A stretch of DNA of 64,000 nucleotides, taken from the NCBI RefSeq assembly GCF_001422925.1, contig NZ_LMNI01000010.1, positions 352,777-416,776 on the forward strand. The letters run 5' to 3'. Below the pieces are notes generated by a model, which made no database searches, was not told where the DNA came from, and saw only the letters and a program-made list of their open reading frames with translations. The DNA is from Microbacterium sp. Leaf288 (GTDB lineage: Bacteria > Actinomycetota > Actinomycetes > Actinomycetales > Microbacteriaceae). This document shows, piece by piece, positions 19,391-28,334 of this stretch (the stretch's first letter is position 1; each line of letters begins with the position of its first letter). A program made the translations under genes and the position numbers.

Positions 19391-19546
19391 GAAGCGTTCC
19401 TTTCGATGACGCGGCCGTGTCTTTCACGGCCCGCGGACGTATCGCCCTGTCTTCGCCCTGTCCGGACTGCACGCCGGGGCATGCCGGAAGGTAGGTCAGG
19501 AAGAGAGGGGATGCCCGAAAACTGCGTTTCGAGCCCCTCAACCCTA
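19391..19546 (-). promoter_or_regulatory. rpsD promoter and structured leader
   Basis: TAGGGT (19546-19541) is a good actinobacterial -10. The transcript would carry about 140 untranslated bases with a GAGGGG/CCCCTC pairing early and a perfect GCCGTG-aaaga-CACGGC hairpin near 19414-19430. S4 autoregulation through a leader is known in other bacteria; here it is only inferred from the long structured leader. Confidence 0.45.
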
Positions 19547-19566
19547 CCAGACGCGCGGCCGGGCCT

Positions 19567-19965
19567 TCATGAGAGGGCGATGACCAGCGTCGACGCGGCG
19601 AGCACGATGCAGACAGGCGTCATCGTGAGGCGCTCGGCGCGGCTCCGCGAGAGGGCGTTCATGAGGATCCCGACGGCGAAGTACGCGAACAGCACCCAGG
19701 TCAGGATGCGCACGGCGATGCTATCGCCGCCCGACAGGATCCCGGCTCGGCTGAGGAGCACCGCGGCGAAGCCGGCGTAAAGGAGGACGGATGCGGCGCT
19801 GGCGATGCGCAGACCGCGCGGCAGCACGCGATGCGCCCCGCCCCAGACGAACCTGCCCCACGGAGCCCCGGCCGCGACGCAGATCTGGAGCACCGCGAGC
19901 GCCCCGAGCACGAGGCATGCGACGAGGGCGGCGAGGGGGGCGAGAGCGATGGCGGCTACCTCCAC
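19567..19965 (-). CDS. hypothetical four-helix membrane protein
   Basis: The protein has about 132 residues from the GTG at 19965 and overlaps the upstream gene by 10 bases. Four hydrophobic segments are visible (VAAIALAPLAALVACLVLGA, IASAASVLLYAGFAAVLL, ILTWVLFAYFAVGILMNAL, and a C-terminal VCIVLAASTLVIALS). It is the last gene of a PadR-led operon. I do not recognise a named family, and the start is uncertain. Confidence 0.6.
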   Translation of the reverse strand: MEVAAIALAPLAALVACLVLGALAVLQICVAAGAPWGRFVWGGAHRVLPRGLRIASAASVLLYAGFAAVLLSRAGILSGGDSIAVRILTWVLFAYFAVGILMNALSRSRAERLTMTPVCIVLAASTLVIALS

Positions 19966-20249
19966 ACGAACACCGCCACGAGGAACAGCGCGTAGGTGAT
20001 TCCGGCAGCGACGGCGATCGCGTTCGACAGCCGGCTCCACCTGGCGCGCACGGTCGCGATCGCGAACGCGACGGTCAGCAGCACCCACACCAGTGTGTGC
20101 CCGCCGTCGATCACCGCGGCGCGCAGTCCCGTCGCCTCGGCGACCTCGACGCCGTCGCCGATGGTGGCGAACACCACCGCGACGACGAGGGCGACGGCCG
20201 TCGCCGCGCCGAACAGTCCGCGCGCACGGGGCGGCTGTCTCTCGCTCAT
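19956..20249 (-). CDS. hypothetical three-helix membrane protein
   Basis: The 97-residue protein starts MSERQPPRARGLFGAATAVA and has three predicted membrane helices. Its ATG overlaps the PadR stop by four bases (ATGA), so it is coupled to the regulator. Together with the next gene it is probably the regulated cargo of the PadR repressor. No function is assigned. Confidence 0.65.
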   Translation of the reverse strand: MSERQPPRARGLFGAATAVALVVAVVFATIGDGVEVAEATGLRAAVIDGGHTLVWVLLTVAFAIATVRARWSRLSNAIAVAAGITYALFLVAVFVWR

Positions 20250-20782
20250 GCCTGCCCTCCTACTTCGTCGATCCACTGGCGCAGCAGGGCGTGCGAGCGC
20301 AGCCCGTAGTCGAGCGTCGCGCGCTGGAACGTGAAGACCCGGCGCGCGTCGTCGTCGAGACCCGCGCTCCGCGCATCGACGTCGTCCGCGAGCGCCCGAA
20401 GGATCCCGGTGGAGCTGTCGATGTGCGCACGGATGCCGCGGACCACGGCCGAGCGATCCTCGGGCGCCTCGAGCCGCCCCAGCAGGAAGACCTTCGCGAG
20501 CACGATGGTCTCGGCATCCGTTCCGTCCGCGATGGGGGCGAGCATGAACGCGCGCCACCGCTGCCTTCCGTCGTCGGTGATCGCGTGGACTTTGCGGCCG
20601 CGTCGGCTGTCGTCGGCATCCGCGACGACGACCGCGCCGTCGGCGGCGAGGTGCTGGAGCGCACGCTGGATGCTGCCGGAGCTGGCGCTGTAGAAGAGCG
20701 AGATGCCGGCGGCGAACCGTTTCTGGAGGTCGTAGAGCGACAGGGGCCCGCTCAGGAGCAGGCCGAGGATGACGAACTGCAC
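20246..20782 (-). CDS. PadR-family transcriptional repressor
   Basis: The GTG at 20782 (VQFVILGLLLSGPLSLYDLQ) is preceded by GAAGGGGG at good spacing and gives 178 residues; an upstream GTG at 20809 is also in frame. The winged helix covers residues about 1-80 (SSGSIQRALQHLAADGAVVV, RKVHAITDDGRQRW) and the C-terminal dimerisation helices follow, as in PadR subfamily 2. It lies next to a strong operator and heads an operon with two membrane proteins. Confidence 0.88.
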   Translation of the reverse strand: MQFVILGLLLSGPLSLYDLQKRFAAGISLFYSASSGSIQRALQHLAADGAVVVADADDSRRGRKVHAITDDGRQRWRAFMLAPIADGTDAETIVLAKVFLLGRLEAPEDRSAVVRGIRAHIDSSTGILRALADDVDARSAGLDDDARRVFTFQRATLDYGLRSHALLRQWIDEVGGQA

Positions 20783-20810
20783 GGGGCCCCCTTCGATCGA
20801 CGCCCCCACA

Positions 20811-20851
20811 ATATCCCTCTGAGGGATATCAATCTACCCCTGAGGGATATC
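20811..20851. promoter_or_regulatory. PadR operator: palindrome plus direct repeat
   Basis: ATATCCCTC-T-GAGGGATAT (20811-20829) is a perfect 9-bp inverted repeat, and TGAGGGATATC occurs again 21 bases on (20820 and 20841), two helical turns apart. It lies 29 bases upstream of the PadR start and fits cooperative autoregulation. Confidence 0.82.
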
Positions 20852-20869
20852 GCCGCCCGCCTGGGTCGC

Positions 20870-22213
20870 TCAGCCGCCGTCGAGGATGCGACGGATCTTC
20901 TCGAGACGTGCCTGGACGTCGCGCTCGGCTCCGAGCGCCTTCGGCTCGTAGTAGCGCCGGCCGCGCAGTTCGTCGGGCAGGTACTGCTGCGGCGCGATGC
21001 CGATCTCGGCATCGTGCGGATACACGTAGCCCTTGCCGTGACCGAGGCGCTTCGCCCCCGGGTAGTGAGCGTCGCGCAGGTGTATCGGCACGCGGCCGAA
21101 GCCGCCCGAGCGCACGTCGGCGATCGCCGCGTCGATGGCGAGGTAGGCGGCGTTCGACTTCGCGGTGGTCGCGAGGTACGCCGTGGCCTCGGCGAGCGGG
21201 ATGCGGCCTTCGGGCATGCCGATGAACTGCACCGCGTCGGCGGCGGCGACGGCGATCGGCAGCGCCTGAGGGTCGGCGAGCCCGATGTCCTCCGCGGCCG
21301 AGATGATGAGGCGCCGGGCGATGAACCGCGGGTCCTCCCCCGCCTCGATCATGCGGGCGAGGTAGTGGATCGCGGCATCCACATCCGATCCCCGGATCGA
21401 CTTGATGAACGCGCTGATGACGTCGTAGTGCTCGTCGCCCTGACGGTCGTAGCGCAGCAGTGCGCGGTCGACGGCCTGCGCGACGTCGTCGGCCGAGATC
21501 TCGGGGGTGGCGGCCTCGTCCTGGTCGTCGTCCTCATCGGGAATGGCGAGGGATGCTGCGGCCTCGAGTGCCGTGAGCGCACGCCGCGCGTCGCCGGAAG
21601 CGAGCCGCACGAGTGCGGCGCGCGCCTCGTCCCCCAGCACGACCGCGCCGGACAGTCCGCGGGCATCGGCCACCGCGCGGTCGAGGAGCATGCCGAGGTC
21701 TTCGTCGGTGAGCGGCTTGAGCGTCAGCAGCAGCGACCGTGACAGCAGGGGCGAGATCACGGAGAACGACGGGTTCTCGGTGGTCGCCGCGATGAGCACC
21801 ACCCAGCCGTTCTCGACGCCGGGCAGGAGCGCGTCCTGCTGCGCCTTGGTGAAGCGGTGGATCTCGTCGAGGAACAGGATCGTGGACTGGCCGTACAGAT
21901 CGCGCTGCGTCAACGCCTCCTGCATGACCTCGCGTACGTCGCGCACGCCGGCGGTCACCGCCGAGAGTTCGACGAACCGGCGCCCCGAGGAACGGGCGAT
22001 CGCCTGGGCGAGCGTCGTCTTCCCCGTGCCCGGTGGGCCCCACAGGATGACCGACGTCGCTGCGCGGGCCGCGGCATCCGGATTCGCGAGGGTCACCAGC
22101 GGAGACCCCGCCCGCAGCAGATGCGACTGCCCCGCGACCTCTTCCAGCGAGGTCGGGCGCATGCGCACCGCGAGAGGCGTCAGCCCCTGGAAGAGCGCAG
22201 TCGGACCGTTCAC
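20870..22213 (-). CDS. rarA: replication-associated recombination protein A (RarA/MgsA)
   Basis: This is a 447-residue AAA+ ATPase of the RarA/Mgs1/WRNIP1 family that acts at stalled forks. Walker A is LWGPPGTGKTTLAQAIA, Walker B TILFLDEIHRF, sensor 1 ATTENPSFSVISPLLSR, and the C-terminal tetramerisation part includes GMPEGRIPLAEATAYLA and YPHDAEIG. It starts at a GTG. The gene ends 19 bases upstream of the PadR operator. Confidence 0.95.
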   Translation of the reverse strand: MNGPTALFQGLTPLAVRMRPTSLEEVAGQSHLLRAGSPLVTLANPDAAARAATSVILWGPPGTGKTTLAQAIARSSGRRFVELSAVTAGVRDVREVMQEALTQRDLYGQSTILFLDEIHRFTKAQQDALLPGVENGWVVLIAATTENPSFSVISPLLSRSLLLTLKPLTDEDLGMLLDRAVADARGLSGAVVLGDEARAALVRLASGDARRALTALEAAASLAIPDEDDDQDEAATPEISADDVAQAVDRALLRYDRQGDEHYDVISAFIKSIRGSDVDAAIHYLARMIEAGEDPRFIARRLIISAAEDIGLADPQALPIAVAAADAVQFIGMPEGRIPLAEATAYLATTAKSNAAYLAIDAAIADVRSGGFGRVPIHLRDAHYPGAKRLGHGKGYVYPHDAEIGIAPQQYLPDELRGRRYYEPKALGAERDVQARLEKIRRILDGG

Positions 22214-22257
22214 CTCACCAGGCTATCCCCCGCTCATGACACGGGATCCGCGGCGGT

Positions 22258-22286
22258 TTGGCCGCCGCGGTGCGGGCCCGTAGGAT
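22258..22286 (+). promoter_or_regulatory. promoter of the small membrane protein gene
   Basis: TTGGCC (22258-22263), a 17-base spacer and TAGGAT (22281-22286) form a good sigma-70-type promoter 67 bases before the GTG at 22353. Confidence 0.55.
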
Positions 22287-22352
22287 CAAGCCGCCCGGGC
22301 GCTGCCTGGCACGAGGCGCATGCGCCCGACACGAACGGAACGAGGAGGTCAC

Positions 22353-22661
22353 GTGGCGACCGGTGGCAAGGACCGTGACGCACGGGCTGCGCGGGAGCGC
22401 ACGCGGCTGTACGAGGCGCGACGTCAGTTCCACGAGGACCAGGCGCGCCGTCGCACGCGCGACAACCTGATCGCGGGCATCGTCGGCGGCGTGCTCGTGC
22501 TCGGCCTGATCGGCGCCCAGACGCTGTACTTCGTGGCCGGACCCGGTGCCCCCGCACCGTCGCCCTCGTCGACACCGACGCCGACCGCGACGACGCCGGA
22601 GCCGACCCCGTCGGCGACGACGACGCCGGAGCCGAGCGCGACCCCGACGCCCACGCCCTGA
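22353..22661 (+). CDS. small membrane protein with Thr/Pro-rich tail
   Basis: The GTG at 22353 follows GAGGAGGTCAC, an excellent ribosome site. The 102-residue protein has a highly charged N-terminus (ARERTRLYEARRQFHEDQAR), one membrane helix (LIAGIVGGVLVLGLIGAQ), and a low-complexity Pro/Thr/Ser extracytoplasmic tail of about 40 residues (TPTATTPEPTPSATTTPEP). It lies upstream of the DUF349 gene. The tail looks like a flexible cell-wall spanner; function is unknown. Confidence 0.72.
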   Translation: MATGGKDRDARAARERTRLYEARRQFHEDQARRRTRDNLIAGIVGGVLVLGLIGAQTLYFVAGPGAPAPSPSSTPTPTATTPEPTPSATTTPEPSATPTPTP

Positions 22662-22770
22662 CATCTCGGGTCTCGCGCCGCAACCGCATCTCAGGCGGGG
22701 CATCCGCCGTACTAGGCTGTGAGCCGTCCTACTCCCTACAGACGGCGCGAGCCGCGATGAGGTGCAACCC

Positions 22771-24387
22771 GTGACTGCCGCAGCAGACTTCCAGCCCGAG
22801 ACCGACGCCCCCGAGACCGCCGGGGCCGACGAGAACCAGACACCGGCCGTCGATGACGACGCCGCCACCGCGACGGATGTCACGGCGGACGCGGATGCCG
22901 CGGCGCCTGAGGAATCCGAACCCGCCGACGACGCTCCGGCCGGCGACGCCGCCGAGACGGAGCAGCCGTCGGACGAGACCCCGGCTGAAGAGTCCGCTCC
23001 TGCGGACGTCGAGGTCGAGGTCGTCGAGGTCGACGTGGTGGAGGTCGTCGAAGACTCCGAGGTCGTGGCCGTCGAGGTGATCGAGGTCGCCGAAGTCGTC
23101 GAAGACGGCGAGGTCGTGGCCGTCGAGGTCGTGGACGTCGTCGTGGAGGCTCTGCCCTCCGCCGACGAGCCGTGGGGCCGCGTCGACGAGGACGGCACCG
23201 TCTCGGTCCGCGAGGCCGACGGCTGGCGAGTCGTCGGGCAGTACCCCGACGGGTCGGCCGAAGAGGCGCTCGCCTACTTCGAGCGCAAGTACACCGACCT
23301 CGCGAGCGAGGTGACGCTCCTGGAGGTGCGCCACCGCCGCGGCGGTGCCTCCGCCTCCGACCTGCGTTCGACCGCGCGCACGATCAACGGCAAGCTCGAC
23401 GGAGCTGCTGCCGTCGGCGACCTCGCGAGCCTCGTCGCCCGCGTCGCCGCGCTCACCGAGACCCTCGCGGCCGAATCGGCGACCGAGGCCGTCGCGGCGC
23501 GCGAAGCCGTCGACGACGCGGTCAAGGCGCGCACCGAGCTGGTCGACAAGGCCGAGGCCCTGGCCGCCCGCGACCCGCGCACCGTGCAGTGGAAGCAGGC
23601 GACGGCCGAGCTCAACTCCCTCTTCGACCAGTGGCAGTCGCAGCAGCAGAACGGTCCGCGCCTGCCGAAGTCGACGGCGCAGCAGCTCTGGAAGCGATTC
23701 CGTGACGCGCGCGCCACTGTCGACAAGCACCGCCGCGCGTTCTACGCCGAGCTGGACGAGGCGCACAAGGACGTCCGCGACCGCAAGACGCGCCTCGTCG
23801 AGAAGGCGGAGGCCCTCGCGCCCAAGGGCGAGGACGGCATCCCCGCCTACCGTGAGCTGCTCGACCAGTGGAAGACCGCCGGTCGCGCCGGCAAGAAGGT
23901 CGACGACGCGCTGTGGGCCCGCTTCAAGGCCGCCGGCGACGCGCTCTACGGCGCGCGGATCGAGCGCGAGGCGGCGGACGCCGAGGCCTCCCGCGAGAAG
24001 ATCGACCTCAAGCGCGCTCTCCTCGAAGAGGCGAAGGCGGTCGGCGACGAGCGCGACATCGCGAAGGCCCGCTCGATCCTCACCGGGATCCAGCGCCGCT
24101 GGGACGAGATCGGCCGGATCTTCCCGCGCGACACCGAGCGTTCGCTCGACGACGAGCTGCGTCGCGTCGAGAACGCGCTGCGCACCCGCGAGGACGCCGA
24201 CTGGAAGCGCAACGACCCGGAGCAGAAGGCCCGCGCCAACGACATGACGCGCCAGCTCACCGACGCGATCCAGAAGCTCGAGGACGAGCTCGAGGCCGCG
24301 AAGAAGTCGGGCGACAAGAAGGCGATCGCGAACGCGACCGATGCGCTCGAGGCCCGCCGCACGTGGCTGAAGGCACTCGGCGGCTGA
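22771..24387 (+). CDS. DUF349 domain-containing protein with acidic Val/Glu repeat
   Basis: The GTG at 22771 (VTAAADFQPETDAPE) is preceded by GATGAGGTG; another GTG lies at 22762. The 538-residue protein has an N-terminal acidic, Ala/Glu/Asp-rich part, a Val/Glu repeat (residues about 75-130), a short conserved segment WGRVDEDGTVSVREADGWRVV, then helical DUF349 repeats (LPKSTAQQLWKRFRDARATV, KVDDALWARFKAAGDALY, RRWDEIGRIFPRDTERSLDD). DUF349 proteins are helical and otherwise poorly characterised. An upstream TAGGCT (22713-22718) could be the -10. Confidence 0.88.
   Translation: MTAAADFQPETDAPETAGADENQTPAVDDDAATATDVTADADAAAPEESEPADDAPAGDAAETEQPSDETPAEESAPADVEVEVVEVDVVEVVEDSEVVAVEVIEVAEVVEDGEVVAVEVVDVVVEALPSADEPWGRVDEDGTVSVREADGWRVVGQYPDGSAEEALAYFERKYTDLASEVTLLEVRHRRGGASASDLRSTARTINGKLDGAAAVGDLASLVARVAALTETLAAESATEAVAAREAVDDAVKARTELVDKAEALAARDPRTVQWKQATAELNSLFDQWQSQQQNGPRLPKSTAQQLWKRFRDARATVDKHRRAFYAELDEAHKDVRDRKTRLVEKAEALAPKGEDGIPAYRELLDQWKTAGRAGKKVDDALWARFKAAGDALYGARIEREAADAEASREKIDLKRALLEEAKAVGDERDIAKARSILTGIQRRWDEIGRIFPRDTERSLDDELRRVENALRTREDADWKRNDPEQKARANDMTRQLTDAIQKLEDELEAAKKSGDKKAIANATDALEARRTWLKALGG
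23041..23142 (+). repeat. two 51-base (17-codon) tandem units within the DUF349 gene
   Basis: EVVEDSEVVAVEVIEVA and EVVEDGEVVAVEVVDVV are encoded by successive 51-base units beginning at 23041 and 23092. A shorter VEVVEVDVVEV run precedes them. The units are nearly identical in DNA, so copy number may vary between strains. Confidence 0.85.
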
Positions 24388-24409
24388 TCAGCCCCGTCTG
24401 AGCCGAGTC

Positions 24410-24443
24410 GAACCCGGTCGTCGCGTCCGCGACGACCGGGTTC
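24410..24443 (+). terminator. terminator after the DUF349 gene
   Basis: A 16-bp perfect inverted repeat (GAACCCGGTCGTCGCG / CGCGACGACCGGGTTC) around two bases lies 22 bases after the stop. Confidence 0.75.
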
Positions 24444-24501
24444 TCCACAATCGGCCGGCTGCGGCATCCACGGATCATGCGGGGTGCGGCAGACTGCCCC
24501 C

Positions 24502-25068
24502 GTGCGATCGCCCTTCCTCTACTTCGCCGATGAGCGGCTCTCGCGCGCCGAGCTGACGGCTGCATGCCTCGACGGCGACCTCGTGGCGCTCGGCGACGCG
24601 TACATCCCCGCCGACGCCGTCGAGACGGCGGCGCTGCGCGCAGGCTCGCTCGCCGAGACCCTCGGCGACACGCTCGCGGCCACCCACCTGTCGGCGGCCT
24701 GGGTGCACGGCGGACTGCCGCTGCCTCCGTCACGCCATACCGTGCAGCGCGGGGTGCCGCGCCGCCTCCACGTGCGACCGGACCGCCGCGTGGTCTACCG
24801 CGATCTGCAGGTCCCTGGTGACGATCTCCAGCTGGTCGGCGGCGTGCTCGTCACGACGCCGGAGCGCACCCTCGCCGACCTCGCACGCGTGGGCGACGAC
24901 GAGCACACCGAGGCGGCGCGCCTTCTCGCGGAGATCGACGCGGATGCCGCGTACGAGGCGATCGCGCGGCTGGAGGCGGGTGCGCTCCCCCACAAGCGTG
25001 CGGCGCTCGCGTGCCTCCGGGCGCTCGTCGAAGAGCGTCAGGACGAGGTGACGCGGTACACGTCGTAG
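24502..25068 (+). CDS. AbiEi-antitoxin-like / DUF559-neighbour type hypothetical protein
   Basis: The product is about 188 residues from the GTG at 24502 ([20 protein letters not shown]); the GTG at 24484 is also possible. The pattern [15 protein letters not shown], a short [17 protein letters not shown] strand region, then [19 protein letters not shown] is that of the actinobacterial AbiEi-like C-terminal domain family. No AbiEii nucleotidyltransferase toxin lies beside it, so a toxin-antitoxin role is unlikely from context. Its 3' end overlaps the rel gene tail-to-tail by 31 bases. Confidence 0.6.
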   Translation: MRSPFLYFADERLSRAELTAACLDGDLVALGDAYIPADAVETAALRAGSLAETLGDTLAATHLSAAWVHGGLPLPPSRHTVQRGVPRRLHVRPDRRVVYRDLQVPGDDLQLVGGVLVTTPERTLADLARVGDDEHTEAARLLAEIDADAAYEAIARLEAGALPHKRAALACLRALVEERQDEVTRYTS

Positions 25069-27287
25069 ACGGCGTCGATGCGCCGCACGGCGTTGAGCAC
25101 GCGGTCGAGGTGGACGATGTCGCCCATCTCGAACACGAACCGGCTGAGGGCCAGCCGGTCGTTGGAGGTCGAGACCGTCGCCGAGAGGATGTTGACGTGG
25201 TGCTCGCTGAGCACGCGTGTGACGTCGCTCAGAAGCCCCGATCGGTCGAGCGCCTCGACCTGGATCTGCACGAGGAAGACGCTCTTCGTCGTGGGTGCCC
25301 ACTCGACCTCGATGAGCCGCTCCGGGTCCTCCATGAGCGACTTGACGTTGGTGCAGTCGGCGCGGTGCACCGAGACGCCGCTGCCGCGCGTGACGAACCC
25401 GACGATCTGATCGCCGGGCACCGGTGTGCAGCACTTCGCGAGCTTGACGAGGATGTCGGGCGCGCCGCGCACCAGGATGCCGGAGTCGCCGTTGCGGGGG
25501 GCGCGGGCCCTGCCGACGACCGGCAGGTCGATCGGACCCGTGGTGGTGTCGTTCGCCGCGACCAGCGCGGTGACCTTCTCGAGGACCGACTGGGTCGAGA
25601 CGTGGCCCTCGCCGACCGCGGCGTACAGCGCTGAGACGTCCTCGTAGCGCAGCTGATGGGCGACCTCGGTGAACGAGTCCTGGCTCATCAGCCGCTGCAG
25701 GGGCAGGTTCTGCCGGCGCATCGCCCGGGCGATCGACTCCTTGCCCTGCTCGATCGCCTCCTCACGGCGTTCCTTCGTGAACCAGCCGCGGATCTTGTTG
25801 CGGGCGCGGGTGCTGCGCACGAATCCGAGCCAGTCCTGGCTGGGGCCGGCGTCGGGGTTCTTCGACGTGAACACCTCGACGACGTCGCCGCTCTTGAGCT
25901 CGGACTCGAGCGGCACCAGGCGCCCGTTGACCTTTGCGCCCATCGTGCGGTGCCCGACTTCGGTGTGCACCGCGTAGGCGAAGTCCACGGGCGTCGCGCC
26001 GGACGGAAGGCCGATGACCCGCCCCTTCGGCGTGAAGACGTAGACCTCCTTGGCGCCGATCTCGAAGCGCAGCGAGTCGAGGAACTCGCCGGGATCTGCG
26101 GTCTCGGCCTGCCAGTCGGAGATGTGGGCGAGCCACGCCATGTCGGTGTCGTCGGACTTGTAGTCCGACTTGCCGCCGTTCATCTGCTCCTTGTACTTCC
26201 AGTGTGCAGCGACGCCGTACTCGGCCTGCTGGTGCATCTCGTGCGTGCGGATCTGGATCTCGACGGTGCGGCCTCCGGGGCCGATCACGGTCGTGTGCAG
26301 CGACTGGTAGAGGTTGAACTTCGGGGTCGCGATGTAGTCCTTGAAACGCCCGGGAAGCGGGGTCCATCGTGCGTGGATCGCGCCGAGGACGGCGTAGCAG
26401 TCGCGCACGCTCCCCACCAGCACACGGATGCCGATGAGGTCGTAGATGTCATCGAACTCGCGGCCGCGGACGACCATCTTCTGGTAGACGGAGTACAGCT
26501 GCTTGGGGCGCCCCATGACGCGGCCGCGGATGCGGAGCTCCCGCAGGTCGCTGTCGACCGCGTCGATGACGTTCTGCACGTACTGCTCGCGCTGGGGGGT
26601 GCGCTGCTTCACGAGGCTGTCGATCTCGGCGTACAGCTTCGGGTGCAGTACGGCGAACGACAGGTCCTCGAGTTCGGACTTGATCGCCTGGATGCCGAGC
26701 CGATGCGCGAGCGGCGCGTAGATCTCGAGCGTCTCGGTCGCCTTCTTGCGCGACTTCTCGGGCGGGACGAATCCCCACGTGCGCGCATTGTGCAGGCGGT
26801 CGGCGAGCTTGATCAGCAGGACCCGGATGTCGCGCGACATCGCGACGATCATCTTGCGGACCGTCTCGGCCTGCGCGCTCTCGCCGTACTTGACCTTGTC
26901 GAGCTTGGTCACGCCGTCCACGAGCATGGCGACCTCGTCGCCGAACTCGCTCGTGAGCATCTCGAGCGAGTACTCGGTGTCCTCGACGGTGTCGTGCAGG
27001 AGCGCGGCGGCGATCGCACGCGGCCCGAGCCCCAGATCCGCCAGGATCTGCGCCACCGCGAGCGGGTGCGTGATGTACGGCTCGCCGCTCTGGCGCAGCT
27101 GGCCGGTGTGTGCGGTGTCGGCGACCGAGTACGCGCGCTCGACGATCGACAGATCGCCCTTCGGATGGTGCGTGCGCACCGTCCGCAGGAGCTGCTCGAC
27201 GTCGTCGCGGCGCGCTGACCTCGAGAAGATCCGAGGGACGAGGCGCCGCAGCGACGAGGACTGGGCGGGGGGGACGGTCTCGGTCAC
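25038..27287 (-). CDS. rel: bifunctional (p)ppGpp synthetase/hydrolase
   Basis: This 749-residue long Rel enzyme makes and degrades the stringent-response alarmone. The HD hydrolase domain has [17 protein letters not shown] and [13 protein letters not shown]; the synthetase domain has [19 protein letters not shown] and the [14 protein letters not shown] segment; then come TGS ([20 protein letters not shown]), the Zn-finger/helical part with [20 protein letters not shown], and a C-terminal ACT domain. Both catalytic centres look intact. It is the last gene of the secDF-rel block. Confidence 0.96.
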   Translation of the reverse strand: MTETVPPAQSSSLRRLVPRIFSRSARRDDVEQLLRTVRTHHPKGDLSIVERAYSVADTAHTGQLRQSGEPYITHPLAVAQILADLGLGPRAIAAALLHDTVEDTEYSLEMLTSEFGDEVAMLVDGVTKLDKVKYGESAQAETVRKMIVAMSRDIRVLLIKLADRLHNARTWGFVPPEKSRKKATETLEIYAPLAHRLGIQAIKSELEDLSFAVLHPKLYAEIDSLVKQRTPQREQYVQNVIDAVDSDLRELRIRGRVMGRPKQLYSVYQKMVVRGREFDDIYDLIGIRVLVGSVRDCYAVLGAIHARWTPLPGRFKDYIATPKFNLYQSLHTTVIGPGGRTVEIQIRTHEMHQQAEYGVAAHWKYKEQMNGGKSDYKSDDTDMAWLAHISDWQAETADPGEFLDSLRFEIGAKEVYVFTPKGRVIGLPSGATPVDFAYAVHTEVGHRTMGAKVNGRLVPLESELKSGDVVEVFTSKNPDAGPSQDWLGFVRSTRARNKIRGWFTKERREEAIEQGKESIARAMRRQNLPLQRLMSQDSFTEVAHQLRYEDVSALYAAVGEGHVSTQSVLEKVTALVAANDTTTGPIDLPVVGRARAPRNGDSGILVRGAPDILVKLAKCCTPVPGDQIVGFVTRGSGVSVHRADCTNVKSLMEDPERLIEVEWAPTTKSVFLVQIQVEALDRSGLLSDVTRVLSEHHVNILSATVSTSNDRLALSRFVFEMGDIVHLDRVLNAVRRIDAVYDVYRVTSS

Positions 27288-27341
27288 TCGATCCCCTCCC
27301 CTCCGCTGGACCTCACAATCCTACGCCCGCGCGGCGGACCC

Positions 27342-28334
27342 TCAGGCCGGGGTGCCCGCCAGCTCGCGGGCCGCCGCGACGCGCGCGTCGCGTGCCTTGA
27401 TGGCCGGCTCGTTCTCGCGCAGGAGCGAGTACAGCGGCGCCGCGACGAAGATCGTCGAGTAGGCGGCCACGATCGTTCCGACGAAGATCGACAGCGACAG
27501 GTCGGTGAGCGTCTGCGCACCCGCCCAGATGACGCCGATGAACAGGATCGCGCCGGTCGGGAGGATCGCCACGACGGTCGTGTTGATCGAGCGCACCAGG
27601 GTCTGGTTCACCGCGAGGTTCACCGAGTCGCCGAACGTGCGCCCGGACACCTCGCCGTCCTCGCTCGTGTTCTCCCTGATCTTGTCGAAGACGACCGTGG
27701 TGTCGTACAGCGCGTACGAGAGGATCGTCAGGAAGCCGATCACGGCGGCGGGCGAGATCTCGAAGCCGAACAGCGCGTAGACGCCGATCGTGATGATGAG
27801 CACGTCCAGGAGGCCGATGATCGCCGAGGCGGACATCTTCCACGTCCGGAAGTACAGCGCCAGGATGATCGCCGTCAGTGCCAGGAAGATCGCGAGACCC
27901 CACAGCGACTGCCGCGTCACGTCGGCTCCCCAGCTGGGGCCGATGAAGGCGTAGCTGACTTCGCTCTCGGGCACGTTGTACGTCTCGGCCAGGGCCGCAG
28001 AGATCTCGCGGCTCTCGGCATCCGTCACCTGGTCGGTCTGGACGCGCACCGCGTCGTCGCCGATCGTGACGACCTTGGTGGTCGCGTCCGGGACGACCGA
28101 GTGGACGGCGTCGGTGGCGAGCGACTGGTCGATCGGCGCGGCGACGCCGCTCACCGTGAACTGCGATCCGCCCGTGAACTCGATCGAGAACTGGATGGGG
28201 CGCAGCAGCGGCACGAGGGCCGAGCCGATGACGAGGATCGCCGCGATGAGGAACCACAGGCGGCGGCGGCCGACGAAGGGGAACGACGTCTTGCCGGTGT
28301 AGAGGTCGTTGCCGAACTGGCTCATGGAGCGCAT
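27342..28334 (-). CDS. secF: protein translocase subunit SecF
   Basis: SecF with SecD uses proton flow to drive late protein export. The 330-residue protein has a first helix (RRRLWFLIAAILVIGSALVP), the periplasmic part beginning FSIEFTGGSQFTV, and five further helices including LTILSYALYDTTVVFDKIREN. The ATG at 28334 overlaps the secD stop by one base (TGATG) after GGAGGGAG; an internal ATG at 28325 is also possible. Confidence 0.95.
   Translation of the reverse strand: MRSMSQFGNDLYTGKTSFPFVGRRRLWFLIAAILVIGSALVPLLRPIQFSIEFTGGSQFTVSGVAAPIDQSLATDAVHSVVPDATTKVVTIGDDAVRVQTDQVTDAESREISAALAETYNVPESEVSYAFIGPSWGADVTRQSLWGLAIFLALTAIILALYFRTWKMSASAIIGLLDVLIITIGVYALFGFEISPAAVIGFLTILSYALYDTTVVFDKIRENTSEDGEVSGRTFGDSVNLAVNQTLVRSINTTVVAILPTGAILFIGVIWAGAQTLTDLSLSIFVGTIVAAYSTIFVAAPLYSLLRENEPAIKARDARVAAARELAGTPA

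Noticed and set aside
22555..22661. Repeated accgac/ccgacg bases as a CRISPR or DNA-level repeat
   Set aside because: The repetition is explained by a Pro/Thr/Ser-rich protein tail in frame; there are no spacers of even length.
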